Shown: positions 1 to 9,833 of the stretch, one piece after another
Layout: each line of letters opens with the position of its first letter
How positions within the stretch are numbered: position 1 is the first letter of the stretch
NCBI RefSeq assembly: GCF_900115565.1
Contig: NZ_FOWW01000004.1
Location: 482,463 to 546,462, forward strand
DNA: 64,000 bases
Source of the DNA: Amycolatopsis arida
Lineage (GTDB): Bacteria > Actinomycetota > Actinomycetes > Mycobacteriales > Pseudonocardiaceae
Direction: 5' to 3'
Position numbers and translations under genes: made by a program
Notes under the pieces: generated by a model
Seen by the model: the letters and a program-made list of their open reading frames with translations, nothing else
Database searches by the model: none
Told to the model about the DNA's origin: nothing

Positions 1-730
<730 letters not shown>

Positions 731-754
731 GGTGGCGCTCGTGAGGTGGCGGGT

Positions 755-1321
755 ATGACGGTGGCCGGCACGATCGACGCGGCGCGGTTCCGCGCCGTGC
801 TCGGGCACTTCTGCACCGGGGTCACCGTAATCACCGCGCACGACGGCACCCGGCCGGTGGGGTTCGCCTGCCAGTCGTTCGCCGCGCTGTCGCTGGACCC
901 ACCGCTGGTGCTGTTCTGCCCGGCGCGGACCTCCCGGACCTGGCCGATCATCGAGGGGGTCGGGCGGTTCGCGGTGAACGTGCTGGCCGCCGACCAGCGG
1001 GCGGTGAGCGGTGTGTTCGGCGCGCGCGGCGAGGACAAGTTCGCCGCCGTGGCCTGGCGGGCCGCGGCCTCCGGCGCTCCGCTGCTGGACGGCGCGCTGA
1101 CCTGGCTGGACTGCGCGGTGGAGGCGGTGCACGAGGCCGGTGACCACTTCGTGGTGGTCGGCAGGGTGCTGGAGCTGGGCGAGATCCGGGACGGGCGGCC
1201 GCTGCTGTTCTACCGCGGGCGCTACACCGCGACCGAGTCCGTACCGGCCGACGGCGACGGGCAGGTGCGCGAGGACCTCGCCGAGCTGCTCACCTGGCCC
1301 CGCCCGGACGACTGGTTCTGA
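755..1321 (+). CDS. hsaB: HsaB, flavin reductase of the HsaAB monooxygenase
   Basis: The gene encodes a 188-residue protein of the flavin reductase-like (FMN-binding split barrel) family. It begins with the typical [16 protein letters not shown] block and has the [18 protein letters not shown] flavin-binding region. HsaB would supply reduced flavin to the oxygenase HsaA, which hydroxylates 3-HSA to the HsaC substrate. The ATG at 755 is chosen because GAGG lies about 8 bases upstream; an in-frame GTG at 746 is possible. It lies directly behind hsaC and is probably co-transcribed. hsaA is not in the window. Confidence 0.9.
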   Translation: MTVAGTIDAARFRAVLGHFCTGVTVITAHDGTRPVGFACQSFAALSLDPPLVLFCPARTSRTWPIIEGVGRFAVNVLAADQRAVSGVFGARGEDKFAAVAWRAAASGAPLLDGALTWLDCAVEAVHEAGDHFVVVGRVLELGEIRDGRPLLFYRGRYTATESVPADGDGQVREDLAELLTWPRPDDWF

Positions 1322-1359
1322 CGGGTGCCGACCGCGGCGGCGGCTACGATCATCCCGTG

Positions 1360-2106
1360 ATGCCGGAGCGGGTGGCGGTGGTGACGGGAGCCGGGTCGGG
1401 GATCGGCCGGGCGGTGGCGACGACGTTGCTCACCCGGCGGTACCGGGTCGTGCTGGCCGGGCGGCGGGAGGGCGCGCTGCGGGAGACGGCCGCCGGCGCG
1501 TCCGAGGAGCACTCACTGATCCTGCCGACCGACGTCACCGACGCCGCCGCCGTGGCGGCGCTGTTCGAACGGGTCCGGCAGCGGTGGGGCCGGGTCGACC
1601 TGCTGGTGAACAACGCCGGGACATTCGGTCCGCGGGGGGCGGTCGACGAGATCGACCCCGACCAGTGGCGGGCCGTCGTGGAGGTGAACCTCACCGGGAT
1701 GTTCCTGTGCGCCCACCACGCCGTCCGGCTGATGAAGACCCAGGACCCGTCCGGCGGTCGCATCATCAACAACGGCTCGATCTCGGCGCACGCCCCGCGC
1801 CCGCGCAGCGTCGCGTACACGGCGACCAAGCACGCGATCACCGGGCTGACCAAGTCCATCGCGCTGGACGGGCGGGCGTTCGGCATCGCCTGCGGGCAGA
1901 TCGACATCGGCAACGCCGCGACCGAGCTGACCGCCGGCATCGCCGGTGGCGCCGTCCAGGCCGACGGCAGCGTCCGGCCGGAGCCGACCTTCGACGTCGA
2001 GCACGCCGCCCGCGCGGTGCTCTACATGGCGGACCTGCCGCCCGAGGCCAACGTCCCGTTCCTCACCCTCACCGCCACCGGCATGCCCTACCTCGGCCGC
2101 GGCTGA
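1360..2106 (+). CDS. Short-chain dehydrogenase/reductase
   Basis: A 248-residue classical SDR. The N terminus carries the Rossmann motif TGAGSGIG (residues 9-16), followed by LLVNNAG and a catalytic YTATK. It is an NAD(P)-dependent oxidoreductase; the substrate cannot be read from sequence, but its position after hsaC-hsaB suggests a role with steroid-derived alcohols or ketones. GTG at 1357 is an equally possible start and no strong ribosome binding site is seen. Its 3' end overlaps the convergent fadE33 gene by 19 bases. Confidence 0.85.
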   Translation: MPERVAVVTGAGSGIGRAVATTLLTRRYRVVLAGRREGALRETAAGASEEHSLILPTDVTDAAAVAALFERVRQRWGRVDLLVNNAGTFGPRGAVDEIDPDQWRAVVEVNLTGMFLCAHHAVRLMKTQDPSGGRIINNGSISAHAPRPRSVAYTATKHAITGLTKSIALDGRAFGIACGQIDIGNAATELTAGIAGGAVQADGSVRPEPTFDVEHAARAVLYMADLPPEANVPFLTLTATGMPYLGRG

Positions 2107-3167
2107 GCGCACTGGCGGAGCCGAGCGAGGTGCTCGTGCGGCTGGCCGAGCAGCTGCGCGCTGCCGTGGGCCCGCTTGAGGTACCGGTGCGCGGGGTGCT
2201 CCCAGGTGATCCCGATGCCGCCGTGCAGCTGGATCATCTCCGCGGCGACCGTCGACAGCGCCTCCGAGCAGTGCGCCTTCGCCACCGCCGCCAGCCGGGC
2301 CGGGACCGGCTCGGCGTCTCCGGTGCCGCCGCGGGTCAGCGCGTCGGCGGCGGCGAGGGCGGCCGAGCGGGCGGTCTCGGTGAGCACGTACAGGTCCGCC
2401 ATCCGGTGCTTGAGCGCCTGGAAGCCGCCGATCGGCCGGCCGAACTGCTCCCGCTCCTTCGTGTACGCCACGGTGATCTCCAGGGCACCGGCGGCCGCGC
2501 CGGCCTGCTCGGCGGCCAGCACCGCGCAGGCCAAATCGCGCACCCGGGCCAGCGCCGGGCGGACGTCCCCACCCCCCAGCCGCCGGGCCGGCGCGCCGGT
2601 GAACGTCACCGTGGCCAGTGGGCGGGTCTCGTCCATGGTGGCCGTCCGCTCCCGCCGCACCGCCGGCCCCGCCGGGTCGACCTCGTACAGCCCCACCCCG
2701 GCGGCATCCCGGGCGACGACCAGCAGGACGTCCGCCCGGTCGCCGTCCGGCACGTAGTGCGCCGTGCCGGTCACCCCGCCTTCGGACGCCGAGCAGGCCA
2801 CGGTGGACGGATCCCAGCGGCCCCCTTCCGGCACCCAGGCCAGCGCCGCGACGGCACGGCCCTCGGCGAGCCCGGGCAGCAGCCGGGCGGCCGCCGCGGT
2901 GTCGCCGGCGGCCAGCACCGCGGCCGTGGCCAGCACCGCCGAGCCGAGGAACGGCCCGCCGACCAGCTCCCGCCCCAACTCCTCGGCCACCACGGCCAGC
3001 TCCCGCGGCCCGGCACCGGCGCCGCCGTACTCCTCCGGGACGGCCAGCCCGGCCACCCCGACCTGCGCGCACAGCGTCTCCCACACGCGCGAACCCTCGG
3101 TGCGCCGCAGCACCGCGCGCACCGCCTCGGCCAGCGCGCGCTGCTCGTCCGTGACCAGGAGCTCCAT
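2088..3167 (-). CDS. fadE33: Acyl-CoA dehydrogenase, FadE33-like
   Basis: A 359-residue acyl-CoA dehydrogenase subunit. Visible features are the N-terminal helical domain (VPEEYGGAG), the C-terminal [19 protein letters not shown] segment and [13 protein letters not shown]. In M. tuberculosis the FadE31/32/33 proteins are reported to work as alpha2beta2 heterotetramers in breaking down the HIP-derived C/D rings. It is the last gene of fadD3-echA-fadE31-fadE32-fadE33, and its ATG overlaps the fadE32 stop as TGATG. The symbol rests on this gene order (Rv3561-Rv3564) more than on sequence detail. Confidence 0.82.
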   Translation of the reverse strand: MELLVTDEQRALAEAVRAVLRRTEGSRVWETLCAQVGVAGLAVPEEYGGAGAGPRELAVVAEELGRELVGGPFLGSAVLATAAVLAAGDTAAAARLLPGLAEGRAVAALAWVPEGGRWDPSTVACSASEGGVTGTAHYVPDGDRADVLLVVARDAAGVGLYEVDPAGPAVRRERTATMDETRPLATVTFTGAPARRLGGGDVRPALARVRDLACAVLAAEQAGAAAGALEITVAYTKEREQFGRPIGGFQALKHRMADLYVLTETARSAALAAADALTRGGTGDAEPVPARLAAVAKAHCSEALSTVAAEMIQLHGGIGITWEHPAHRYLKRAHGSAQLLGQPHEHLARLRQCAQPRPR

Positions 3168-4150
3168 CAGCCGGCCCGCCCCGCGCCGGCGGCGTCGAGC
3201 ACCCGGCGGCGGTGCACGGCGGCCGTGCCCCAGGCCCCGACCAGCGCCCGCACCTTGGTCAGCCACAGCCCGAGCGGGTGCTCCAGGGTGTACCCGATCG
3301 CGCCGTGCACCTGCAGCCCGGTGCGCGCGGCCAGGTACGCCGCGTCGCCGGCGGCGACCTTCGCGGCGGCCACGTCCCTGGCCGCGTCCGGGGTCGGGCC
3401 CGCCAGTGCCACCGCCGCGCCGTACACCAGCGGCCGGGCCAGCTCCAGCCGGGTCACCACGTCGGCGAGCAGGTGCTTGACCGCCTGGAACTGGCCGATC
3501 TCCCGGCCGTACTGCCGGCGCTGCCGCGCGTAGGCCACGCTGGTGTCGAGCAGCCACTGGCCGGCGCCGAGCAGCTGGGCCGCCGTCGCCAGCGCGCCGA
3601 GCGCGAAGGCCCGCTCGGCGTCGGCCACCTCGCCCAGTACGGCACCGGGCTCGGCCACCCGCAGCCGTCGCGCGGGGTCCACGGAGGACAGTGCGGCGCC
3701 GGGGGAGAACGCGCGCAGCCGGGTCCCGTCCACCAGGACCCGCACCTTGGCCACGTCGGCGTCCAGCGCGTGGGGCACGTGCGGCGGCAGCACGACCGAG
3801 GCCCGCGTGTCGCCGATGGCCACGCCGGGCAGCCACCGCTCGGCGAGCTCACCGGCCACCAGCGCGGGCAGCACCGCCGTGCTGTCCACCCACGGCCCGG
3901 GCACGGCGTGATGGCCCAGCCGCTCGAACGCCACCACCAGGTCGACCGGCGAGGCGCCGAGCCCGCCCCACCGTTCCGGCACCGCCAGCGCCGGCACCCC
4001 GACCTCGGCCAGCGCCCGCCACACCCGCAAACCGGGCGCGGTGTCGCCGGTCGCCCAGGCCCGCACCGCGGCCGGAGTGTCCAGAGTAGAAAGGAGGTCG
4101 GTGAGGCTCGCGGCGAACTGCCGCTGCTCGGTCGACAGCGTGAACCTCAT
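3167..4150 (-). CDS. fadE32: Acyl-CoA dehydrogenase, FadE32-like
   Basis: A 327-residue, shorter acyl-CoA dehydrogenase of the heteromeric type (M. tuberculosis FadE32 is about 319 residues). It has YARQRRQYGREIGQFQAVKH and QVHGAIGYTLEHP in the C-terminal helical bundle, while the middle beta domain is poorly conserved. It probably pairs with FadE31 to dehydrogenate a CoA thioester late in ring C/D breakdown. The start ATG overlaps the fadE31 stop (ATGA), and its own stop overlaps the fadE33 start by one base, so the three genes are translationally coupled. Confidence 0.82.
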   Translation of the reverse strand: MRFTLSTEQRQFAASLTDLLSTLDTPAAVRAWATGDTAPGLRVWRALAEVGVPALAVPERWGGLGASPVDLVVAFERLGHHAVPGPWVDSTAVLPALVAGELAERWLPGVAIGDTRASVVLPPHVPHALDADVAKVRVLVDGTRLRAFSPGAALSSVDPARRLRVAEPGAVLGEVADAERAFALGALATAAQLLGAGQWLLDTSVAYARQRRQYGREIGQFQAVKHLLADVVTRLELARPLVYGAAVALAGPTPDAARDVAAAKVAAGDAAYLAARTGLQVHGAIGYTLEHPLGLWLTKVRALVGAWGTAAVHRRRVLDAAGAGRAG

Positions 4151-5292
4151 CGCGGCCCCCTGGGCAGCCCGAGCAACCGCTCGGCCACGGTGGTGCGCTG
4201 GATCTGGTCGGTACCGCCGTAGATCGGGCCGGCCAGCGCGAACAGCCACCCGTCCACCCAGCCGTCCGCGCCGCGCAGCTCCCCGGTCGGGCCGAGCAGG
4301 TCGAGCGCGGTCTCGTGCAGGTCGACGTCCAACCTGGACCAGAAGAGCTTGGCCACGCTCGACTCGGGGCCCAGCGTGCCGCCCTCGGCCAGCCTGGTCA
4401 CCGTGCCGACCGTGTGCAGCTGGTAGGCCCGCGCGGCGATCCACGCGTCGGCCACCCGCTCGGCCAGCGCCGTGTCCGCGGGGTCGCCCACCCGGCGCCA
4501 CTCCCGCACCAGCCGGTCGGCGGCGGCGAGGAACCGGCCCGGGCTGCGCAGCGACACCCCGCGCTCGTTGTTCGCGGTGGTCATCGCGATCCGCCAGCCC
4601 TCGCCCGGCGTGCCGATGACGTCGGCGTCGGGCACGAACACCTCGTCCAGGAAGATCTCGGCGAAGCCCGGCTCACCGTCGAGTTGCGCGATCGGCCGCA
4701 CCCGCACGCCGTCCGCGCGCAGGTCAACCATCACGTAGATCAGTCCTCGATGCCGTTCGCTGCCGGGATCGCAGCGGAACAGGCCGAAGGCCCGGTCGGC
4801 GAACGCGGCCCGCGAGCTCCACGTCTTCTGCCCGGACAGCAGCCAGCCGCCGTCGACCCTGGTCGCCGTGCTGCGCAGCGCGGCGAGGTCGCTGCCGGCC
4901 TCGGGCTCCGACCACGCCTGCGCCCAGATCTGCTCGCCGCGCGCCATCGGCGGCAGCACCCTGCTCCGCTGCTCGGGTGTGCCGTGCGCGAACAGCGTCG
5001 GCGCCAGCATGGCGATGCCGTTCTGGCTCACCCGTCCCGGCGCGCCCGCCGCGTAGTACTCCTCCTCGAACAGCACCCACTCCAGCAGGCCGGCGTCCCG
5101 GCCGCCGTACTCGCGCGGCCAGGACACCGCCGACAGCCGTGCCTCGCCCAGCGTCCGCTCCCACTCCCGGTGCTGGGCGAAGCCCTCGGCGGTGTCGAAC
5201 GACGCCAGCGGCCGACGTGGCACGTGCTCGGCCAGCCAGGCCCGCACCTCGTCGCGGAACGCCCGCGCCGACTCGTCGAGCTCGAGGTCCAT
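4147..5292 (-). CDS. fadE31: Acyl-CoA dehydrogenase, FadE31-like
   Basis: A 381-residue acyl-CoA dehydrogenase with a complete FAD-binding middle domain (AQAWSEPEAGSDLAALRSTA) and the C-terminal IYGGTDQIQR motif. Unlike the two genes behind it, it looks like a full catalytic subunit. This fits the FadE31 role as shared partner of FadE32 and FadE33 reported in M. tuberculosis. It starts 5 bases after the echA stop and overlaps fadE32 by 4 bases. It acts in the cytosol on CoA thioesters of the C/D-ring pathway; the exact substrate is not visible. Confidence 0.85.
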   Translation of the reverse strand: MDLELDESARAFRDEVRAWLAEHVPRRPLASFDTAEGFAQHREWERTLGEARLSAVSWPREYGGRDAGLLEWVLFEEEYYAAGAPGRVSQNGIAMLAPTLFAHGTPEQRSRVLPPMARGEQIWAQAWSEPEAGSDLAALRSTATRVDGGWLLSGQKTWSSRAAFADRAFGLFRCDPGSERHRGLIYVMVDLRADGVRVRPIAQLDGEPGFAEIFLDEVFVPDADVIGTPGEGWRIAMTTANNERGVSLRSPGRFLAAADRLVREWRRVGDPADTALAERVADAWIAARAYQLHTVGTVTRLAEGGTLGPESSVAKLFWSRLDVDLHETALDLLGPTGELRGADGWVDGWLFALAGPIYGGTDQIQRTTVAERLLGLPRGPR

Positions 5293-5297
5293 GCTGG

Positions 5298-6188
5298 TCA
5301 ACCCTTCCCGTCGCGCTCCTCGGCCGAGGAGTCCCGCATCGAGCCACCGTCCCGCATCGAGCGAGCGTCCTGCCCGGCCAGCGCGTCGCCGCCCACCTCG
5401 GCGTTGTGCGCGTGCGCGAGGTGGTGCAGGCCGAACGCCGCGTCCATCCCGCTGCGCAGGCCCATCAGGTCCTCGGCCTGGTTCACCGCCTTCTTCGCCA
5501 GCGCGAGGCCGAACCGGGGCATCGCCGCGATCCTCTCGGCCAGCGCGAGCGTCTCCGCGCGCAGCTCGGCGCGGGGCACCACCCTGGTGACCATGCCCCA
5601 CTCCCGGGCCTGCCGGGCGGAGAACCGCTCGCCGGTGAACAGCACCTCCTTCGCCGCGCGGGGCCCGAGCACCCACGGGTGGGCGAAGTACTCGACCCCG
5701 GGGATGCCCATCCGCAGCACCGGGTCGGCGAAGAAGGCGTCCTCGCTGGCCACGATCAGGTCGCACACCCACGCCAGCATCAGCGCCCCGGCGATGCACG
5801 CGCCCTGCACGCTGGCGATGGTCGGCTTCGGGATCTCCCGCCAGCGCCGGCACATGCCCAGGTACACCTCGGACTCGCGGGCGAACCGCGCGTCGCCGCC
5901 GGCGGCGTCCACGTGGTCCCACCACAGCACGGCCTTGCGCTCGAACGAGACGTCGACGTCCCGCCCGGGGCTGCCGATGTCGTGCCCGGCCGAGAAGTGC
6001 TCCCCGGCGCCGGCCAGCACGATCACCTTCACCTCGGCGTCGTCCACCGCGCGCGCGAACGCCGCGTCCAGCGCGTAGGTCATCGCCGAGTTCTGCGCGT
6101 TGCGGTACTCCGGCCGGTTCAGGGTCACCAACGCGACCGGCCCGCTCCGCTCGTACCGCACCACCTCGTTGCCCGCGTTGCTCGCCAT
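5298..6188 (-). CDS. Enoyl-CoA hydratase/isomerase family protein in the fadD3 operon
   Basis: A 296-residue crotonase-fold protein. It has the oxyanion-hole segment AGEHFSAGHDIGS and the second one, VQGACIAGALMLAWVCDLIVA. The usual acidic catalytic pair is not obvious: the corresponding stretch reads ADPVLRMGIPGVEYF. The C terminus carries a polar tail with a repeated S-M-R-D motif. I recall no crotonase at this place in the M. tuberculosis fadD3-fadE31 operon, so it is an addition to the HIP block. It couples to fadD3 through TGATG and to fadE31 by a 5-base gap. The reaction is unknown. Confidence 0.8.
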   Translation of the reverse strand: MASNAGNEVVRYERSGPVALVTLNRPEYRNAQNSAMTYALDAAFARAVDDAEVKVIVLAGAGEHFSAGHDIGSPGRDVDVSFERKAVLWWDHVDAAGGDARFARESEVYLGMCRRWREIPKPTIASVQGACIAGALMLAWVCDLIVASEDAFFADPVLRMGIPGVEYFAHPWVLGPRAAKEVLFTGERFSARQAREWGMVTRVVPRAELRAETLALAERIAAMPRFGLALAKKAVNQAEDLMGLRSGMDAAFGLHHLAHAHNAEVGGDALAGQDARSMRDGGSMRDSSAEERDGKG

Positions 6189-7762
6189 CACCGCTCCCGT
6201 TCCCGCAGTACGCGTTTGAGCACCTTGCCGGCGGCGTTGCGGGGCAGCTCCGTGCGGAACTCCACGTGCCGCGGCACCTTGAAGTTGGCCAGCTCTCGCC
6301 GGCAGTGCGCCAGGACGTCCTCGTCTGCCAGCCTGCTGCCCGGGCGGCGCACCACGAACGCCTTGCCGACCTCGCCGAGGCGGGCGTCGGCGACCCCGAC
6401 CACCGCCGACTCGGCCACCCCGTCGAGCCGGGCCAGCGCCTGCTCCACCTCGGCCGGGTAGACGTTGAACCCGCCGCAGATGTACATGTCCTTGATCCGG
6501 TCGGTGATCGTGAGGTAGCCGCGCTCGTCGAGCACGCCGACGTCGCCGGTGTGCAGCCAGCCGTCGGCGTCGATCGCCGTCGCGGTGGCCTCGGGGTCGT
6601 CGAGGTAGCCGAGCATCGTGTTCGGTCCGCGCAGCAGGACCTCCCCGGTTCCCTCGGCGATCCGCACGGTGAAGCCGGCCGCCGCCCTGCCCGCGGTCCG
6701 CGCCACGGTCTCCGGGTCGTCGTCGGGATGGCACATCGTCGCCACCACCGCCTCGGTCAGGCCGTACGCGGTGAGCACCGTGTCGAAGCCGAGGTCGGTG
6801 CGCATCCGCTCGACGAGCACCACCGGCACGGTCGCCGCCCCGGTGACCGCGAGCCGCAGGCTGGACAGGTCGTGCCGGCCGCGCTCCGGCGCGTCGAGCA
6901 GCGTCGAGTAGATCGTCGGCGCGCCGGGCAGCACGGTCACCCGCTCGGTCTCGATGGCGCGCAGCGTGGCGGCGACGTCGAAGGTGCGGTGCGGCAGCAG
7001 GGTCGCCCCGCGCAGCAGCGCGGCCAGGATCCCGGCCTTGTAGCCGAAGCTGTGGAAGAACGGGTTGATCACCAGGTACCGGTCGTCGGCGCGCAGGCCC
7101 CCGCGCTCGGCCCACGCCGCGGCCACTCCGAGCGAGCGCCGGTGGCTGGTCATCGCGCCCTTGCTGCGCCCGGTGGTGCCCGAGGTGAACAGGATGTCGC
7201 TCACGTCGTCGGGGCCGACGGCGGCGGCCCGCCCGTCGGCGCCGGTCGGGTCGGCCCGGTCCACCTCCGCCCAGTCGAGCACCCCGTCCTCGGGGCCGAC
7301 CGGCCCCTCCACGGGGACGCGGAGCACGGCGCGCTGTGGCGACAGGCCCGCGGCGCGCAGCTCGGCGAGCCGGTCCACGCCGAGGAAGGGGCCGGCGACC
7401 ACCAGCGCGCGGGCCTCGCTTCGCGCGACGACGTCGCGCATCTCCGGGCCGGTGAACCGGGTGTTGACCGGCACCAGGGTGGCGCCGGCGTAGAGCGCGC
7501 CGAGCGCCGCGACGACCCAGTGGTGGGTGTTGGGTGAGCACAGCGCGACCCGGTCGCCGGGGGCGATCCCGTGCCCGGCGAGCAGTGCCGCGCACCGGCG
7601 GACCCGGTCGTGCAGCTCGGCGTAGCTCATCCGCACCGGGCCGTCGACGGGTGTCTCGTCCACCACCGCCTCGTGGTCGGGGAACCGCCGCGCGGCGCGG
7701 ACCAGCGCGGCCGGGATGGTCTCCGCGGTGCTGTCGATCTCCGCGGTGCTGTCGACGCGCAT
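6188..7762 (-). CDS. fadD3: FadD3, HIP-CoA ligase
   Basis: A 524-residue adenylate-forming acyl-CoA synthetase. It has the P-loop ILFTSGTTGRSKGA, the YGLTE motif, GWLHTGD, the hinge DRIKDMYICGGFNVYPAEVE and the catalytic lysine region NAAGKVLKR. FadD3 activates HIP, the C/D-ring propionate left after ring A/B removal, to start ring C/D degradation. It is the first gene of a five-gene minus-strand operon, divergent from fadE30 across a 141-base region with a KstR2-like site. The N terminus repeats DSTAE because of an 18-base tandem duplication (about 7729-7764). Confidence 0.88.
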   Translation of the reverse strand: MRVDSTAEIDSTAETIPAALVRAARRFPDHEAVVDETPVDGPVRMSYAELHDRVRRCAALLAGHGIAPGDRVALCSPNTHHWVVAALGALYAGATLVPVNTRFTGPEMRDVVARSEARALVVAGPFLGVDRLAELRAAGLSPQRAVLRVPVEGPVGPEDGVLDWAEVDRADPTGADGRAAAVGPDDVSDILFTSGTTGRSKGAMTSHRRSLGVAAAWAERGGLRADDRYLVINPFFHSFGYKAGILAALLRGATLLPHRTFDVAATLRAIETERVTVLPGAPTIYSTLLDAPERGRHDLSSLRLAVTGAATVPVVLVERMRTDLGFDTVLTAYGLTEAVVATMCHPDDDPETVARTAGRAAAGFTVRIAEGTGEVLLRGPNTMLGYLDDPEATATAIDADGWLHTGDVGVLDERGYLTITDRIKDMYICGGFNVYPAEVEQALARLDGVAESAVVGVADARLGEVGKAFVVRRPGSRLADEDVLAHCRRELANFKVPRHVEFRTELPRNAAGKVLKRVLRERER

Positions 7763-7802
7763 GGCGGTCCCTTCACGACCCGGCTCGAGCGGACTCCTAC
7801 CT

Positions 7803-7816
7803 AGCAAATGCTTGGT
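7803..7816. promoter_or_regulatory. KstR2-like operator between fadD3 and fadE30
   Basis: The sequence AGCAAATGCTTGGT matches 9 of the 10 fixed positions of the KstR2 motif as I recall it (AnCAAGnnCTTGnT). It lies in the divergent fadD3/fadE30 control region, where such a site is known in mycobacteria, and kstR2 is two genes away. The wider context (CCTA, CTAGC, TGCTTGGTA, TAGC) recurs upstream of echA20. Confidence 0.75.
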
Positions 7817-7903
7817 AGGGTAGCCTACGGCAGGAACGGTCCCGTTGACCAGACGCGGGCGGCGGGCCCGGTGCCGGATTCCAGTGGTGGGAGGGAGGTC
7901 GGG

Positions 7904-9046
7904 ATGGCCGACGACGCGTTCCGCGCCGAGGTGCGGGCCTGGCTCGCCGAGAACCTCACCGGCGAGTTCGCGGCGCTGCGCGGGCTCGGCGGGCCCGGCC
8001 GCGAGCACGAGGCGTTCGAGGAGCGGCTGGCCTGGGAACGGCACCTGGCCGTCGCCGGCTGGACCTGCATCGGCTGGCCGGTGGAGCACGGCGGTCGCGG
8101 TGCGACGCTGGAGCAGCAGGTGATCTTCCACGAGGAGTACGCGCTGGCCGACGCGCCGGCCAAGGTGAGTCACCTGGGCCAGGAGCTGCTCGGCCCGACG
8201 CTGATCGCGTTCGGCACGCGAGCGCAGCAACGGCGGTTCCTGCCGAGGATCGTCGCCGTGGAGGAGCTGTGGTGCCAGGGCTACTCCGAGCCCGGCGCCG
8301 GCTCCGACCTAGCCGCGGTGTCCACCACGGCCACCCTCGACGGTGACCAGTGGGTGCTGCGCGGGCAGAAGGTGTGGACGTCGCTGGCGCACGTGGCCGA
8401 CTGGTGCTTCGTGCTGGCCCGCACCGAGCCGGGCTCGACCCGCCACCGGGGGCTGTCCTACCTGCTGGTGCCGATGCGCCAGGACGGGGTGGAGGTGCGG
8501 CCCATCCGGCAGCTCACCGGCACCGCCGAGTTCAACGAGGTCTTCTTCGACGGAGCCCGGACCGCGCGGGACAACGTGGTCGGCGCGCCGGGCGAGGGCT
8601 GGAAGGTCGCGATGGGCACGCTCGGCGTCGAGCGGGGCGTGGCGACGCTGGGCCAGCAGGTGGGGTTCCGGCGCGAACTGCGCGCGCTCACCCAGCTGGC
8701 CGAGCGCACCGGCGCCGCCGACGACCCGGTGGTCGCCGAACGGCTGGCCCGCGCGGAGCTGGGGCTGGAGGTGCTGCGCGCGCACGCGCTGCGCACCCTC
8801 GGCAGCGCCGCTCCCGGCGTGGCCGAGGTGAGCAAGCTGCTCTGGGCGAACTGGCACCGTGACCTCGGCGAGCTGGCCATGCTGGTGCGCGGCGCGGCCG
8901 GGATGGTCGCCGACCCGGACCTGGACCGGTGGCAGCGGCTGTACCTGTTCAGCCGCGCCGACACCATCTACGGCGGCTCCAACGAGATCCAGCGCAACAT
9001 CATCGCCGAGCGGGTGCTCGGCCTTCCCCGGGAGGTGCGCCCGTGA
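7904..9046 (+). CDS. fadE30: Acyl-CoA dehydrogenase FadE30
   Basis: A 380-residue acyl-CoA dehydrogenase with CQGYSEPGAGSDLAAVST in the FAD/substrate domain and IYGGSNEIQRNIIAERVLG at the C terminus. FadE30 carries out the first alpha,beta-dehydrogenation of 5-hydroxy-HIP-CoA after FadD3. The ATG at 7904 is preceded by GGGAGGT at good spacing, which rules out the longer upstream reading. It heads the plus-strand operon fadE30-ipdF-kstR2-fadA6, the same order as Rv3560c-Rv3556c. Its stop overlaps the ipdF start (GTGA). Confidence 0.88.
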   Translation: MADDAFRAEVRAWLAENLTGEFAALRGLGGPGREHEAFEERLAWERHLAVAGWTCIGWPVEHGGRGATLEQQVIFHEEYALADAPAKVSHLGQELLGPTLIAFGTRAQQRRFLPRIVAVEELWCQGYSEPGAGSDLAAVSTTATLDGDQWVLRGQKVWTSLAHVADWCFVLARTEPGSTRHRGLSYLLVPMRQDGVEVRPIRQLTGTAEFNEVFFDGARTARDNVVGAPGEGWKVAMGTLGVERGVATLGQQVGFRRELRALTQLAERTGAADDPVVAERLARAELGLEVLRAHALRTLGSAAPGVAEVSKLLWANWHRDLGELAMLVRGAAGMVADPDLDRWQRLYLFSRADTIYGGSNEIQRNIIAERVLGLPREVRP

Positions 9047-9819
9047 TCCCCCTGCCGACCTACCCGCCCGGCCGGGACCTGTTGCGCGACAAGGTGGTGG
9101 TGGTGACCGCCGCCGCCGGCACCGGGATCGGCTCGGCGGTGGCCCGGCGCGCGCTCGAGGAGGGCGCGCGGGTGGTGCTCAGCGACTGGCACGAGCGCCG
9201 GCTGGGGGAGAAGGCCGCGGAGCTGGCCGCCGTGGGCGAGGTGCACGCGATCCCGTGCGACGTGACCGACGAGGCGCAGGTGCGGGGGCTCGTCGACGGC
9301 GCGGCGACCCGGTTCGGCCGGATCGACGTGCTGATCAACAACGCCGGCCTCGGGGGCAGCCGGTCCATCGTGGACATGACCGACGAGGAGTGGTCGCGCG
9401 TGCTGGACGTGACGCTGAACGGCACGTTCCGGGTCACCCGCGCGGTGCTGCGCCGGTTCCTCGCCCAGGGCGGCGGGGGAGCGGTGGTCAACAACGCCTC
9501 GGTGATCGGCTGGCGGGCGCAGGCCGAGCAGGCGCACTACGCCGCCGCGAAGGCCGGGGTGATGGCGCTGACCCGGTGCGCCGCGGTGGACGTCGCACCG
9601 CACGGCATCCGGGTGAACGCGGTGGCACCCAGCCTGGCGATGCACCCGTTCCTGGCGAAGGTCACCAGCGAGGAGCTGCTGACCGAGCTGACCGCGCGGG
9701 AGGCCTCCGGCAGGGCCGCCGAGCCCTGGGAGGTGGCGAATGTGATGGTATTCCTCGCCAGCGAGTACGCCTCGTACCTCACCGGCGAGGTCGTCTCGGT
9801 CAGTAGCCAGCACGCGTAG
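9043..9819 (+). CDS. ipdF: IpdF-like short-chain dehydrogenase
   Basis: A 258-residue SDR with a modified glycine motif (TAAAGTGIGSAVARR), LINNAGLGG and a catalytic Y-A-A-A-K. IpdF (Rv3559c) oxidises the hydroxyl group of the CoA-activated C/D-ring intermediate before ring D is opened. The GTG at 9043 overlaps the fadE30 stop by four bases and has GGGAGGTG upstream. Its place between fadE30 and kstR2 is the main reason for the specific name. Confidence 0.83.
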   Translation: MIPLPTYPPGRDLLRDKVVVVTAAAGTGIGSAVARRALEEGARVVLSDWHERRLGEKAAELAAVGEVHAIPCDVTDEAQVRGLVDGAATRFGRIDVLINNAGLGGSRSIVDMTDEEWSRVLDVTLNGTFRVTRAVLRRFLAQGGGGAVVNNASVIGWRAQAEQAHYAAAKAGVMALTRCAAVDVAPHGIRVNAVAPSLAMHPFLAKVTSEELLTELTAREASGRAAEPWEVANVMVFLASEYASYLTGEVVSVSSQHA

Positions 9820-9833
9820 GGGGTCGGTGGCCG

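Noticed and set aside
1140..3533. Long open frame of 797 codons on the plus strand, and many similar long frames opposite the fadE and fadD genes
   Set aside because: The translations are Arg/Gly/Pro/Ala-rich low-complexity text, typical of the other frames of GC-rich genes; each overlaps a gene with clear family motifs.
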